Part shown: piece by piece, positions 7,396 through 15,555 of the stretch
Layout of the letters: each line of letters opens with the position of its first letter
How positions within the stretch are numbered: position 1 is the stretch's first letter
NCBI GenBank assembly: GCA_022072615.1
Contig: JAJVHS010000058.1
Span: forward strand, 1-32,197
Direction: 5' to 3'
DNA length: 32,197 bases
From: Phycisphaerales bacterium
GTDB taxonomy: Bacteria; Planctomycetota; Phycisphaerae; Phycisphaerales; UBA1924
The notes under the pieces: model-generated
The model's database searches: none
What the model saw: the letters and a program-made list of their open reading frames with translations, nothing else
What the model was told of the DNA's origin: nothing
Made by a program: the position numbers and the translations under genes

Positions 7396-8414
7396 GGAGT
7401 GGTCCCCGTCGCGGGCGTGCGGCGCAGCACGCCGCGGATGCGTTCACGGAGCGTGGGGGAGTAGAGCAGGCACACCGCCAGCACGACCAGCGCCTTGGGC
7501 GCCGGCGCGATCTCCGCGCTGACGTTTTGCATGTACAGCGTCTTGGTCAGGGCCTGGATGAGCAGCGCCCCGATGAACGACCCGACGAGCGAGAAGCGCC
7601 CGCCGGTGAGCGCCGTCCCGCCGATGACCACCGCCAGGATCGCGTCGAGCTCGAGGAAGAGCCCGGCGTTGTTGGCGTCGGCGGCCCGGATGTACGAGCA
7701 CTCGATCAATCCGGCGGCCGCGGCGCACAGGCCGCACACGGTGTACGCGACGACGGTGATCGTCCGGGCGGGGACCCCGGACAGCCACGACGCCGCCGCG
7801 CTGTCGCCGACGGATTCCAGGAACAGCCCCAGGGCCGTGCGCCGGGTCGCGGCCCACGCCGCCACCAGCGCCACCGCGAGCATCGTGACCGGCACCGGCA
7901 GGCCGGCGATCGATCCGTTGCCGATCGAACTGAGGGACGTGCTGTCGAAGGTGATGATCATTCCGCCGGTGATCAGCTGCGCGATCCCTCGCCCGGTGAC
8001 CATGAGGATCATGGTCGCGACGATCGGCTGGAGCTTGAGCAGCGTGACCAGCAGCCCGTTCCAGGCGCCCGCCGCGATGCCGACTCCGGCGGCGGCGAGC
8101 ACGCACAGCGGCGTGCCGGCGTCTCGGCTGGCGAGGGTGGCGGCGACGGCGCCGGCGATCGCGACGACGGCGCCGACCGAGAGATCAACGCCGCCGGTGG
8201 CGATGACCAGGGTCATGCCGATGGCGACGATCCCGACCTTCGACCCGTGGTTGAGGATGTCGACGAGCGTGCCGTACAGCCGCCCGTCGCGCCATTCCAG
8301 CGTGAAAAAGCCCGGCGTGAAGATCGCGTTGAATGCAAGCAGGAGGCCCAGCGCCGCCACGGGCAGCGCCAGCCGCAGCACCGACCGGTCGAGTTGTGGG
8401 CCCCGTTTGGTCAT
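7392..8414 (-). CDS. ytfT: Sugar ABC transporter permease, YtfT type
   Basis: This gene encodes 340 residues, a polytopic membrane protein. The motif VIATGGVDLSVGAVVAIAGAVAA (about residues 70-92) and LELDAILAVVIGGTALTGGRFS (about 252-273) identify a BPD_transp_2 permease of the RbsC/YtfT group. The ATG at 8414 comes 7 nt after the fahA stop, and the stop overlaps the yjfF start by 4 nt, so fahA-ytfT-yjfF looks like one transcript. No clear Shine-Dalgarno is visible, consistent with coupling to fahA. It would pair with YjfF as the second half of the transport channel; the ATPase must come from elsewhere. Confidence 0.88.
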   Translation of the reverse strand: MTKRGPQLDRSVLRLALPVAALGLLLAFNAIFTPGFFTLEWRDGRLYGTLVDILNHGSKVGIVAIGMTLVIATGGVDLSVGAVVAIAGAVAATLASRDAGTPLCVLAAAGVGIAAGAWNGLLVTLLKLQPIVATMILMVTGRGIAQLITGGMIITFDSTSLSSIGNGSIAGLPVPVTMLAVALVAAWAATRRTALGLFLESVGDSAAASWLSGVPARTITVVAYTVCGLCAAAAGLIECSYIRAADANNAGLFLELDAILAVVIGGTALTGGRFSLVGSFIGALLIQALTKTLYMQNVSAEIAPAPKALVVLAVCLLYSPTLRERIRGVLRRTPATGTTP

Positions 8415-8421
8415 GCGGCCG

Positions 8422-9813
8422 TCAGCCCGAGATGGTCCCGCGGCACTCGCCGAACCCGATCCGCCTGAAACCCTCGCGCTCGCAGGAGCCGCGGAGGATC
8501 ACCGTGTCGCCGTCGGCCAGGAACGTGCGTTTCTCGCCGGTGGGGAGCTCGATGGGCCGGCGCGGACGCGGCTTGCCCGTCGAGGGATCGATGCCGGCCC
8601 ACGTCAACTCGAGCAGGCACCCGCGCGAGTCCTCGGCCTGGCCGGAGACGGTGCCGCTCGCGAGCAGGTCGCCCTCCTGCAGGTTGCACCCGTTGCTGGT
8701 GTGGTGCGCGATCATCTGCGCGAACGACCAGTACATGCCCTTGAGCCCGCCGCGGGACAGGCGAACCGGCTCGGCGCCCTTCGCGGCCATTTCCTTGGAG
8801 AGGAGGAAGGCTTCGAGCACGATGTCGAAGCCGCCGCGCGAGCGGTCGTGCTCGTCGCGCAGGTAGTCCAGCGGCTCTGGGTCGCCGGGCCCGCGGGACC
8901 AGCCATCGCAGCGGAAGGGGTCCAGCGCCTCGGTCGTGACCACGAAGGGCGAGACGGATGTCGCGAAGTTCTTTGCGAGGAACGGCCCGAGCGGCTGGTA
9001 CTCCCAGCGCTGGATATCCCGGGCCGACCAGTCGTTGACGAGCACCAGGCCGACGATGTGCTCGGCCGCTTTCGAGATCGCGATCGGCTCGCCCAGCGAG
9101 TTGCCGCGGCCGATGACGCAGCCGACCTCGAGCTCGTAGTCGAGCATCTTGCAGGGGCCGAAGCCGGGCCCGGCGGAGGGGTTGTCGTCGGGCGGGGACT
9201 GCTGTCCCGCGGGCCGGCGGATCGTCGTTCCCGAGACCACGACCGACGATGCTCGGCCGTGGTAGCCGATGGGAACGTGCTTGTAGTTGGGCAGGAGCGG
9301 GTTGTCCGGGCGGAACATCGCTCCAACCGTGGTGGCGTGGTGGATCGAGGCGTAGAAGTCGGTGTAGTTCAGGAACGACACCGGCGGGAGGAAGTTCGTC
9401 GTCGCGATGGGCTGCAGGGCGCGCTGCCGCAGGCGACGGCCCTGCTGGCCGCCGGCCGGTCCGTCGAGCAGGTACCTCTGCGCCTCGCGCCGCAGCAGCG
9501 CGACGAGTTCCGGGCGATCGATGATGCCCATCCAGTGCGGGTACTCGAACGCCGCGTCGAGCTCCTCGAGCAGGTCCTGTGCGGGACCGGGCGCTCCCTC
9601 GTCGGCGATCTCGGGGAAGGCCTCGGCCTCCCACAGCAGCGTCAGGTCGAGGATCTGGTCTCCGATCGCCGTGCCGTAGTGGGCGTGCGCGTGCCCGTCG
9701 TGTTCCTTCAGGAACGAGCACAGCGGCAGGTTCTGGATCGGGAAGTCGGTCGCGGGGTCGTTGGCCGACTCGACCCAGCTCCGGAGGTTGGGGTTGTGCG
9801 TGTCGTTGGGCAT
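8422..9813 (-). CDS. fahA: Fumarylacetoacetase
   Basis: This gene encodes 463 residues, slightly longer than the usual 420-440. The N-terminal FAH domain (DFPIQNLPLCSF...) is followed by the catalytic domain. Visible active-site and Ca2+ residues are Asp152 (NYTDFYAS), the catalytic His185 (GYHGRASS), Glu227 and Glu229 (DYELEVG), Asp261 (VNDWSARDIQ) and Lys281 (AKNFATS). The C-terminal block GFRRIGFGECRGTI is typical of the family. The enzyme cleaves fumarylacetoacetate to fumarate and acetoacetate, the last step of tyrosine breakdown. It heads the operon with two sugar permeases, an unusual partner set. phhA, an early step of the same pathway, lies about 12 kb away at 22001. Confidence 0.95.
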   Translation of the reverse strand: MPNDTHNPNLRSWVESANDPATDFPIQNLPLCSFLKEHDGHAHAHYGTAIGDQILDLTLLWEAEAFPEIADEGAPGPAQDLLEELDAAFEYPHWMGIIDRPELVALLRREAQRYLLDGPAGGQQGRRLRQRALQPIATTNFLPPVSFLNYTDFYASIHHATTVGAMFRPDNPLLPNYKHVPIGYHGRASSVVVSGTTIRRPAGQQSPPDDNPSAGPGFGPCKMLDYELEVGCVIGRGNSLGEPIAISKAAEHIVGLVLVNDWSARDIQRWEYQPLGPFLAKNFATSVSPFVVTTEALDPFRCDGWSRGPGDPEPLDYLRDEHDRSRGGFDIVLEAFLLSKEMAAKGAEPVRLSRGGLKGMYWSFAQMIAHHTSNGCNLQEGDLLASGTVSGQAEDSRGCLLELTWAGIDPSTGKPRPRRPIELPTGEKRTFLADGDTVILRGSCEREGFRRIGFGECRGTISG

Positions 9814-9977
9814 GGTTGTGCTCGGGCAGCGCGGGCGGGAGCGCCTCCAAACGCGGAGAGCGGCAATCGTACTCCAGACGCGTCATGAGCACAGGCGATC
9901 CGGCGGCGCCGGACGCCGGGATCGAGCGCCGTGGCCTTGCGCCTCGGGACGGCTCCTCAAAGCTACCATGCGGCACG

Positions 9978-11102
9978 ATGGCATCGGGCAGTGCGAGCCT
10001 CATCGCGTGGGTGGAACCGACGCAGGTCGAATTCCTGCGAGCGATCGCGTCGGCGGCCGACATGGCGATCGCGGGCGCGGGTTCACCCCTGCGCGGCCAG
10101 ACCACGACGGTCGCGGCGATGCTCGACTGCCCGGCGGTTGATGACCTGCGTCAGGCGCTGGTCGATCCGCGCGGCGACGTGCTGCTGATGCTCGCTCGGC
10201 CAGACCTTGACTTTGCGCAGCTCGCGCCGACCAGCATGAAGATCGCGACGGTCGAGCCGATTCCCGACTCCGCGCTGGCGCCGGTTGCGGGCGACTGGCC
10301 CGGGTCTTCGTCGGGCCCCAAGGCCACGCCGGTGCACTTCATCCCGCTGGTGCGGTTCGGCCCGGTGGTGAAGGCGGCGTCGGAGATCCTGGCCAGCTTC
10401 GGTGACGTCGCGGTGGTATCGCACGAGTGCCTCTCGCAGCCCGGCGAGGGGTCGCTGGGCGCGCGGCTGTTTGCGGCGATGGACCTGGTGCACATGGTGA
10501 TCGGCGAGCCCGACACCATCGACGCGGCCTTTGCGCCGCCGCCCGGCGCCGGTCCGTCGGCGACGCCGACATCGAGCGACACGCTCGCGGGCCTGAACGG
10601 TTCGATCACGGCCCACCTGCGGTTCACCGGCCAGCGCAGCGCGGTGGTTGTCGCCAGCAATCAGGCGGGTCGATGGAACAACACCACGACGCTCATGGGC
10701 GCGGGCGGGCGGCTCCGGCTGTTCGACGACGGCTTTGAGTGGATCGATGCGTCGGGCCGCAAGCTCGACGAGATGCGACCGAAGACGGCCCGGCGAGGTT
10801 CGAAGTCCGCCGGCGCTGCCGACGCGTCGCCGGTCGCCCGCCGGGGGACCAGGACCGCCAGGTCGGCCGCGCACGCCGCGCCTGCCGCCAAGGCCAGGCC
10901 CGCTCCCGCCGCGGCCCCGTATCCGTCGAGCGTCGCGGCCATTGCCGATTCGCTGCGACGGCTGCTCGACAACACGCTGTTCCCCGAGCCGCCCGCGGAC
11001 ATCACGACGGCGCTTGCGATGGGTCAGGCGGCGCTGCTCTCATGCCGGACCGGGCAGCCCGAAAGCCCGGCGACCATCCGCCGCATGCTCAGCGCGGTGT
11101 GA
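9978..11102 (+). CDS. Gfo/Idh/MocA-like protein with degenerate nucleotide-binding half
   Basis: This gene encodes 374 residues from the ATG at 9978; an alternative ATG at 9885 would add 31 residues without family resemblance. The order of elements recalls Gfo/Idh/MocA oxidoreductases: a short strand/helix region, CPAVDDLRQALVDPRGDVLLMLARPD (about residues 50-75), KIATVEPIP (about 85-93), then a substrate-domain-like part with GSLGARLFAAMDLVHMVIGEPDTIDAAF and GAGGRLRLFDDGFEWIDASGR. The usual N-terminal GxGxxG Rossmann motif is not visible. A Pro/Ala/Arg-rich linker (about 270-315) precedes a C-terminal helix. It is probably a non-canonical or enzymatically inactive member; no substrate is proposed. 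It is divergent from fahA with a 164-bp gap. Confidence 0.72.
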   Translation: MASGSASLIAWVEPTQVEFLRAIASAADMAIAGAGSPLRGQTTTVAAMLDCPAVDDLRQALVDPRGDVLLMLARPDLDFAQLAPTSMKIATVEPIPDSALAPVAGDWPGSSSGPKATPVHFIPLVRFGPVVKAASEILASFGDVAVVSHECLSQPGEGSLGARLFAAMDLVHMVIGEPDTIDAAFAPPPGAGPSATPTSSDTLAGLNGSITAHLRFTGQRSAVVVASNQAGRWNNTTTLMGAGGRLRLFDDGFEWIDASGRKLDEMRPKTARRGSKSAGAADASPVARRGTRTARSAAHAAPAAKARPAPAAAPYPSSVAAIADSLRRLLDNTLFPEPPADITTALAMGQAALLSCRTGQPESPATIRRMLSAV

Positions 11103-11130
11103 GGCATCGTCCGCCGGGCCGCGGCGTCTC

Positions 11131-11961
11131 TCAGCCCCGCTTCTTGAACTCGGCGATCACGAGCCAGCCCCAGTGGCGCTTGAGCCACGGGTCCATGAAC
11201 GTCGGGAGCGGGCGGATGTACTTGCTCTTCATGTGCGACACGCTGAACCTGGTGACGTCCAGCCCGCACGAGCCGAGCATGCGCCGCAGCTCACCCTTTG
11301 AGAAGTGTCGCTGGTAGTACCCGTCCGTGAAGAACCCCTGCACCGACTGCATGTTGTAGCCCTTGAAGAGCAGGCCGTGGCCGATCAGCCCCTGCACCCC
11401 GCGCACCCAGTAGCGGATGCTGTACTTGTAATACACCATGATCAGCCCGGTCCCGCCGGGCTTGAGCACCCGGGCCACCTGCCGGAAGCACTGCTGCGTG
11501 TCCTGGCTGTGGTGCAGCACGCCCCAGGCAAAGACGTGATCAAAGGCGTTGTCGGGGAACTCGAGCTTCTCCGCGTCCATCCGCGCGACGCGCATCGACA
11601 GGTGCTGGGACTGGGCGTTCTGCGTGGTGATCTTCACCGCCTGCTCGGTCAGGTCGACCGCCGTGTGGTCGGCCCCTCCCCGGGCAAACAGGCACGACGC
11701 GGCGCCGGCTCCGCACCCGATCTCCAGCGTCGTCTTGCCCTTGAACGCGTTGAAATCGAAGTTCTCCTTGAGCCACGGGTTGCCGTCCAGGTAGTCGCGC
11801 TCGAGCTGCGAGAACCCCTGCCCGTCGCGGACCCCACGGTCGCTGTCCTCCCATGACCGATACGTCATCGGCAGCGTTTCCCACCAGATGCGGTTGCGCT
11901 CCTGGCGGTCCGTCGTCGCCTGTTCGGCCTTCTCACGAGCTTTGACGAACGCGTTGTTCAC
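11131..11961 (-). CDS. SAM-dependent methyltransferase (class I, Methyltransf_11 type)
   Basis: This gene encodes 276 residues from a GTG start at 11961, with GGAG 7 nt upstream. Motif I is TLEIGCGAGAASCLFA (residues 78-93), the acidic ribose-binding residue lies in HTAVDLTEQAV (Asp103), motif II/post is FDHVFAWGVLHH, and the RVLKPGG element follows. These are the standard SAM-binding features. The C-terminal part (YYKYSIRYWVRGVQGLIGHG) contains a hydrophobic stretch that may touch a membrane or lipid substrate. The N-terminal ~70 residues are charged and contain WWETLPMTY. Substrate unknown; small-molecule or lipid methylation is more likely than rRNA. It is convergent with the preceding gene and divergent from apt. 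Confidence 0.85.
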   Translation of the reverse strand: MNNAFVKAREKAEQATTDRQERNRIWWETLPMTYRSWEDSDRGVRDGQGFSQLERDYLDGNPWLKENFDFNAFKGKTTLEIGCGAGAASCLFARGGADHTAVDLTEQAVKITTQNAQSQHLSMRVARMDAEKLEFPDNAFDHVFAWGVLHHSQDTQQCFRQVARVLKPGGTGLIMVYYKYSIRYWVRGVQGLIGHGLLFKGYNMQSVQGFFTDGYYQRHFSKGELRRMLGSCGLDVTRFSVSHMKSKYIRPLPTFMDPWLKRHWGWLVIAEFKKRG

Positions 11962-12123
11962 TGGGGGTCTCCACGGGGGCCGGCATCATACCATCGACCC
12001 CCGATGTTCATATAGGTATTTTCGATAAGAGGACACCGGCCACAGAATTCCGCAACCTGAGCCGGCGCGGGTCCGCCGCGACTCTCGAGTCTGATATCGT
12101 GCCCGACCTTCGGCAGCCATCCC

Positions 12124-12642
12124 ATGCAACAGCTCAAAGCACTCATCCGCGATATCCCCGACTTCCCCAAGCCCGGCATCGTCTTCAAGGACTTCACGCC
12201 GCTCCTGGCCGACCCGCGCGGGCTCGCGCTGGCCGTCGAGCTCATGGCCAACCCGTACCGTGGCCTGGGCGTGGACCTGGTCGTGGGGGCTGAGTCGCGG
12301 GGCTTCATTTTCGGCATCGCGATCGCGCAGGCGCTGTCGGCGGGGTTCGTGCCGGTGCGCAAGCCAAAGAAGCTGCCCGGGCCCGTTCACGCGGTGGAGT
12401 ACGCGCTCGAGTACGGGACCGATCGGCTGGAGATGCACCAGGACGCGATCCTCGCCGGGCGGCGGGTGCTGCTGGTGGATGATCTGCTGGCGACGGGCGG
12501 CACGCTCCGGGCATGCTGCGAGCTGGTGAACAAGACGGCCGCTCGGATCATCGGGATCACCGTGCTGATCGAGCTGCTGGCGCTCAACGGCCGCAACCGC
12601 TTCCGCGAGTTCGGTGAGCTGCACTCGGTGATGCAGTACTGA
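12124..12642 (+). CDS. apt: Adenine phosphoribosyltransferase
   Basis: This gene encodes 172 residues, the usual APRT length. The sequence IPDFPKPGIVFKDFTPLLAD (11-30) is the characteristic hood/N-terminal block. VGAESRGFIFG (54-64) and the PRPP-binding motif VLLVDDLLATGGT (115-127) are intact, including the two adjacent Asp residues. The enzyme joins adenine and PRPP to make AMP (purine salvage, cytosolic). The start ATG at 12124 lacks a good Shine-Dalgarno; homology begins at once, so the start is nevertheless likely. It is transcribed alone and followed by the inverted-repeat element at 12645. Confidence 0.96.
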   Translation: MQQLKALIRDIPDFPKPGIVFKDFTPLLADPRGLALAVELMANPYRGLGVDLVVGAESRGFIFGIAIAQALSAGFVPVRKPKKLPGPVHAVEYALEYGTDRLEMHQDAILAGRRVLLVDDLLATGGTLRACCELVNKTAARIIGITVLIELLALNGRNRFREFGELHSVMQY

Positions 12643-12644
12643 AG

Positions 12645-12797
12645 GAAGGCACTGGGGATTGGGCACTGGGCACTGGTGGAAGACATCAGAGCGGGCGATT
12701 GCGTGGATACGTCGGAGCTCAGGCGGTGTTACGCCCGCTCGCTACCGCCCGGTCTTTGCCTTTCACCAGTGCCCAGTGCCTGATGGCCAATGCCTTC
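12645..12797. repeat. Long inverted-repeat (hairpin) intergenic element
   Basis: Left arm 12645-12681 and right arm 12761-12797 are 37 nt each and match as inverted copies at 31 of 37 positions, including an uninterrupted 17-bp GGCACTGGGCACTGGTG. Inside, a second perfect 9-bp inverted pair (12689-12697 with 12732-12740) gives a nested stem. The arms contain the direct heptamer GGGCACT in tandem. There is no open frame inside. It could be a MITE or REP-like mobile or structural element; only one copy is in the window. It begins 3 nt after the apt stop, so it would form part of the apt 3' UTR. Confidence 0.7.
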
Positions 12798-12801
12798 TGA
12801 T

Positions 12802-12840
12802 TCAAAAAGACAAACCCCCGCCCGGTGTCCCGAGCGGGGG
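12802..12840 (-). terminator. Rho-independent terminator of the 12881-13606 gene
   Basis: An 11-bp GC stem with one mismatch (12815-12825 with 12830-12840, loop TGTC) is followed on the minus strand by TTTGTCTTTTTG. Confidence 0.82.
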
Positions 12841-12880
12841 TGCTGGTTCAATCTCGTGCGTCTGATCGTCTCAACCGCGA

Positions 12881-13606
12881 TTAGCGGCGGCGACGGGCAG
12901 CGGCCAGACCACCGATGCCGACCAGGGCCAGGGCGCCCGGGGCGGGGACTTCGATGTGGATGTTGCCGACATCGCCCAGCTCGCCCGAGAGCTGCGTGCC
13001 CGAGGTCGAGCCCGAGGTCTCGTAGGCCTTGAAGGAGGTGATCTCGTCGGGCGTGCCGTTGACGCCGTCGCGGATCATGAAGGTGATGTCACGGGTCGCG
13101 GTGTTGCCGCTGAGGACGACGCGGAACTTGTAGACCGCGGCGACCTTGTTGGTGTTGAAGTTGGTGCCCAGGGCGCCGGGGGTGTTCTGCGAGGTCGAGA
13201 TACCGGCGTTCACGCTGTTGCCGGTGTCGCCCTTGGCGTCGATGCGGAGGCTGTTGGCGGCCTCGAAGACCTGCTGGGTCTGACCGCCGAAGTCGAAGCC
13301 GCCGATGCGGCCGTCGGTGGCGCTGCCCTTGGCGGCCGAGAGGTCGATCTGATCATCGCCGCCGTTGTCCCAGCCGCCGGCGTTGTTGCTGATCACGTTG
13401 TACCGGGCGCCCGAGATGCCGTAGTTCGCATCCGGGATGCTCATCACCACCTGCACGAACACCGGCGTGCCGGGGGTGACGTTGATGTCATCCACCCACG
13501 TCGCGTTGTCGGTCGAGAACTGGAGGGACAGCTTGGGGTCCGGACGAGCGGCAGCGACCGTGGCCAGACCAGCGACAGCGACGAGACCAAGAGCCAGCTT
13601 CTGCAT
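12881..13606 (-). CDS. Secreted PEP-CTERM-like protein, second paralog family (member 1)
   Basis: This gene encodes 241 residues from the ATG at 13606, with GAAGGAG 7 nt upstream. The signal peptide is MQKLALGLVAVAGLATVAAA, followed by RPDPKLSLQFSTDN. The beta-rich body includes VFVQVVMSIPDANYGISGARYNV, DGRIGGFDFGGQTQQVFEA and NTPGALGTNFNTNKVAAVYKF, shared almost word for word with the proteins at 14434 and 16835. The C-terminus is EVPAPGALALVGIGGLAA followed by ARRRR. The single domain between signal and anchor resembles an immunoglobulin/cohesin-like sandwich by strand pattern; that is inference. Function unknown. It is divergent from member 2 across an 827-bp gap. Confidence 0.88.
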   Translation of the reverse strand: MQKLALGLVAVAGLATVAAARPDPKLSLQFSTDNATWVDDINVTPGTPVFVQVVMSIPDANYGISGARYNVISNNAGGWDNGGDDQIDLSAAKGSATDGRIGGFDFGGQTQQVFEAANSLRIDAKGDTGNSVNAGISTSQNTPGALGTNFNTNKVAAVYKFRVVLSGNTATRDITFMIRDGVNGTPDEITSFKAYETSGSTSGTQLSGELGDVGNIHIEVPAPGALALVGIGGLAAARRRR

Positions 13607-14433
13607 GACAGATCTCCTTCCAACAAAGAGGACTTGTTTCGAGCTTGGATGGCGAGGATTCTGAATGTTCCTCGCGGTCATCTCACCCGCTGGGAATATG
13701 ACCTATGCCGGAGAATCCGCCAGCGGAGTTGGGAGAAAATCTGTCGATCGCATCAGATTGGCCGCTTCTGGCGATCGTCCGGGCGGCGCGACCTCGCCCG
13801 CACGCGTCCACCCCTTCCCCCGCCCACCCCCGCCCACCCCTGGCGGTCCCTGACCACCGTCGCACCCGCCTCCAGCGTCTTCCCGCCGATCGCTGGCGGG
13901 GCTGCGCGGCTGGGGGGCGCCCGAGGAATCCGGCTGACAGGCCCGCGATCGCTCCGCGGTCGTTCCTCATATAGGAGGTTGGCCCGGCTAGTGGCCGATG
14001 GACGCGCGGAGCATGGAAGACCCGTCCCAAATCCGAACGCACGCGTGTCATCGTTCTGTCGCGATTCTCGGACCGTTTCACTCGTGCGACGTGATGGTGG
14101 TTGAGGCGGTCGTCGACCCGGGTTCGGCTCCGGGGCGAATTTTTGACCTTGCGGGGAACCTTCCCCTCCGGCAACGCGAATCGGCATGAGTCCGCTGCGA
14201 ACCGAGTTCGCGCTCTTTGGGCGTGTACGTACCGGGGTGTCGTTCGGCGATCAGTTGACCGCCGGTTCGGGTTTGCAGGGGTTGTACGGGTCATGCAGGC
14301 GCCGACCGGCGTTTCGCACGACTTTGAAGCGTGGTGTTCTGGCGATTTCCCAGTTGCCGGGCACCTTGGACAACAGCAGTTCGTTCGCACGCACGCGTTC
14401 GATCAGACATTCCGCAGTTCAGGAGATTGAGAT
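13607..14433. other. 827-bp divergent intergenic region
   Basis: This gap lies between members 1 (-) and 2 (+) of the second PEP-CTERM family and must hold both promoters, but no clear -35/-10 pair was found by eye. AGGAGG at 13976-13981 is not followed by a start codon at a workable distance. TTGACCTTGC at 14143-14152 recurs upstream of member 3 (16714-16723). No protein-coding frame is convincing. Confidence 0.5.
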
Positions 14434-15159
14434 ATGAAGAACGTTCTGGGCATTCTCGCTGTCGCCGGCCTGGCCGCCACCGCTATGGCCCGTCCTGATC
14501 CCAATCTGAGCCTCCAGTTCTCGCTGGATGGTTCGAGCTGGGATGACAACGTCATCGTCGCCCCCGGCGAGGACAAGGTCTGGGTGCAGGTTGTCATGAA
14601 CATCCCCGAGAGCTACTACGGCATCTCGGGCGCCCGTTACAACATCACCTCGCTCGCGGGTGACTGGGACAACGGCGGCAACGACAGCATCGACCTGACC
14701 CCGGGCAAGGGCAGCGCGACCGACGGCCGGCTCGCCGGCTTCGACTTCGGTGGCCAGACCCAGCAGATCTTCGAGTCGGGCAACCAGCTCCGCATCGACG
14801 CCAAGGGTGACAACGGCAACAGCGCCAACGCGGGCATCTCGACCTCGCAGAACACCCCCGGCGCCCTGGGCACCAACTTCAACACCGCCAAGTCGGCCGT
14901 CGTCTTCAAGTTCGCGATCAACCTCCACGCCGCCCACGTTCTCGGCGACGTGATCACCCTCCGGATCATGGACGGCGCCGCCAACGGCTCGCCCGACCAG
15001 ATCACCTCCTTCAAGGCCTACGAGACTTCCGGTTCGACCGCTGGCGTGCAGATCAGCGGCGAAACGGGCGACACCGGCACGATCACCTTCGTGCCCGCCC
15101 CGGCCTCGCTCGCGCTGGTCGGCCTCGCCGGCCTCGCCGCTGGCCGCCGCCGCCGCTAA
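14434..15159 (+). CDS. Secreted PEP-CTERM-like protein, second paralog family (member 2)
   Basis: This gene encodes 241 residues from the ATG at 14434, with AGGAG 8 nt upstream. The signal peptide MKNVLGILAVAGLAATAMA is followed by RPDPNLSLQFSLDG. The single secreted domain carries the family blocks SYYGISGARYNI, SIDLTPGKGSATDGR, AGFDFGGQTQQIFES, STSQNTPGALGTNFNTAK and ITSFKAYETSGST. The anchor is FVPAPASLALVGLAGLAA then GRRRR. The last codons and the 12 nt after the stop (TAATTGCGGTTG) are the same as in member 3, pointing to duplication of the whole unit. A surface-exposed structural or binding role is inferred. Confidence 0.9.
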   Translation: MKNVLGILAVAGLAATAMARPDPNLSLQFSLDGSSWDDNVIVAPGEDKVWVQVVMNIPESYYGISGARYNITSLAGDWDNGGNDSIDLTPGKGSATDGRLAGFDFGGQTQQIFESGNQLRIDAKGDNGNSANAGISTSQNTPGALGTNFNTAKSAVVFKFAINLHAAHVLGDVITLRIMDGAANGSPDQITSFKAYETSGSTAGVQISGETGDTGTITFVPAPASLALVGLAGLAAGRRRR

Positions 15160-15195
15160 TTGCGGTTGACGGGTCAGACAACCTGATTCTCAACG

Positions 15196-15231
15196 CCATC
15201 GCCCGGTATCCCCGGGCGATGGTTGTTTTTT
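15196..15231 (+). terminator. Rho-independent terminator of member 2
   Basis: A perfect 11-bp stem (CCATCGCCCGG at 15196-15206 with CCGGGCGATGG at 15212-15222) is followed by TTGTTTTTT. It lies 36 nt after the stop. Confidence 0.92.
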
Positions 15232-15555
15232 GTGCTGCGGCGGGACGAGATCACACGGCTCATGCGTGACGAGTCGTGGTCGACGACGGGCGTGCGGACC
15301 TGCGGCGAGATCGGCGACCCTCAAGCCGCTCGCACCGTGCCGATCGCGCCGACGTTGGCTGCATCAGCCCGCCTGCCATCGCCGCGACCCGGTGCTTCTG
15401 CTCGCCGCGCCGGCCAGAATCACGCCGGCTGAACGGCCTGTTCCCCGTGCTTCTCCGCCAGGGCTGCCGTGGGGTGGTTCGCCCTGAATTTGCTCGGACC
15501 ACAGACTGTTGCTGTCAATACATGCTTCGCTGACGGCGCGCGGGTACCCTGCGGC
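15232..15555. other. 324-bp intergenic region before thyX
   Basis: GC-rich sequence with no convincing coding frame. A thyX promoter must lie here, but none with good -35 and -10 boxes was recognised. Confidence 0.5.

Noticed and set aside
13998..14189. 63-codon frame after AGGAGG at 13976
   Set aside because: The distance from AGGAGG to the ATG is about 16 nt, too long, and the product has no recognisable feature.
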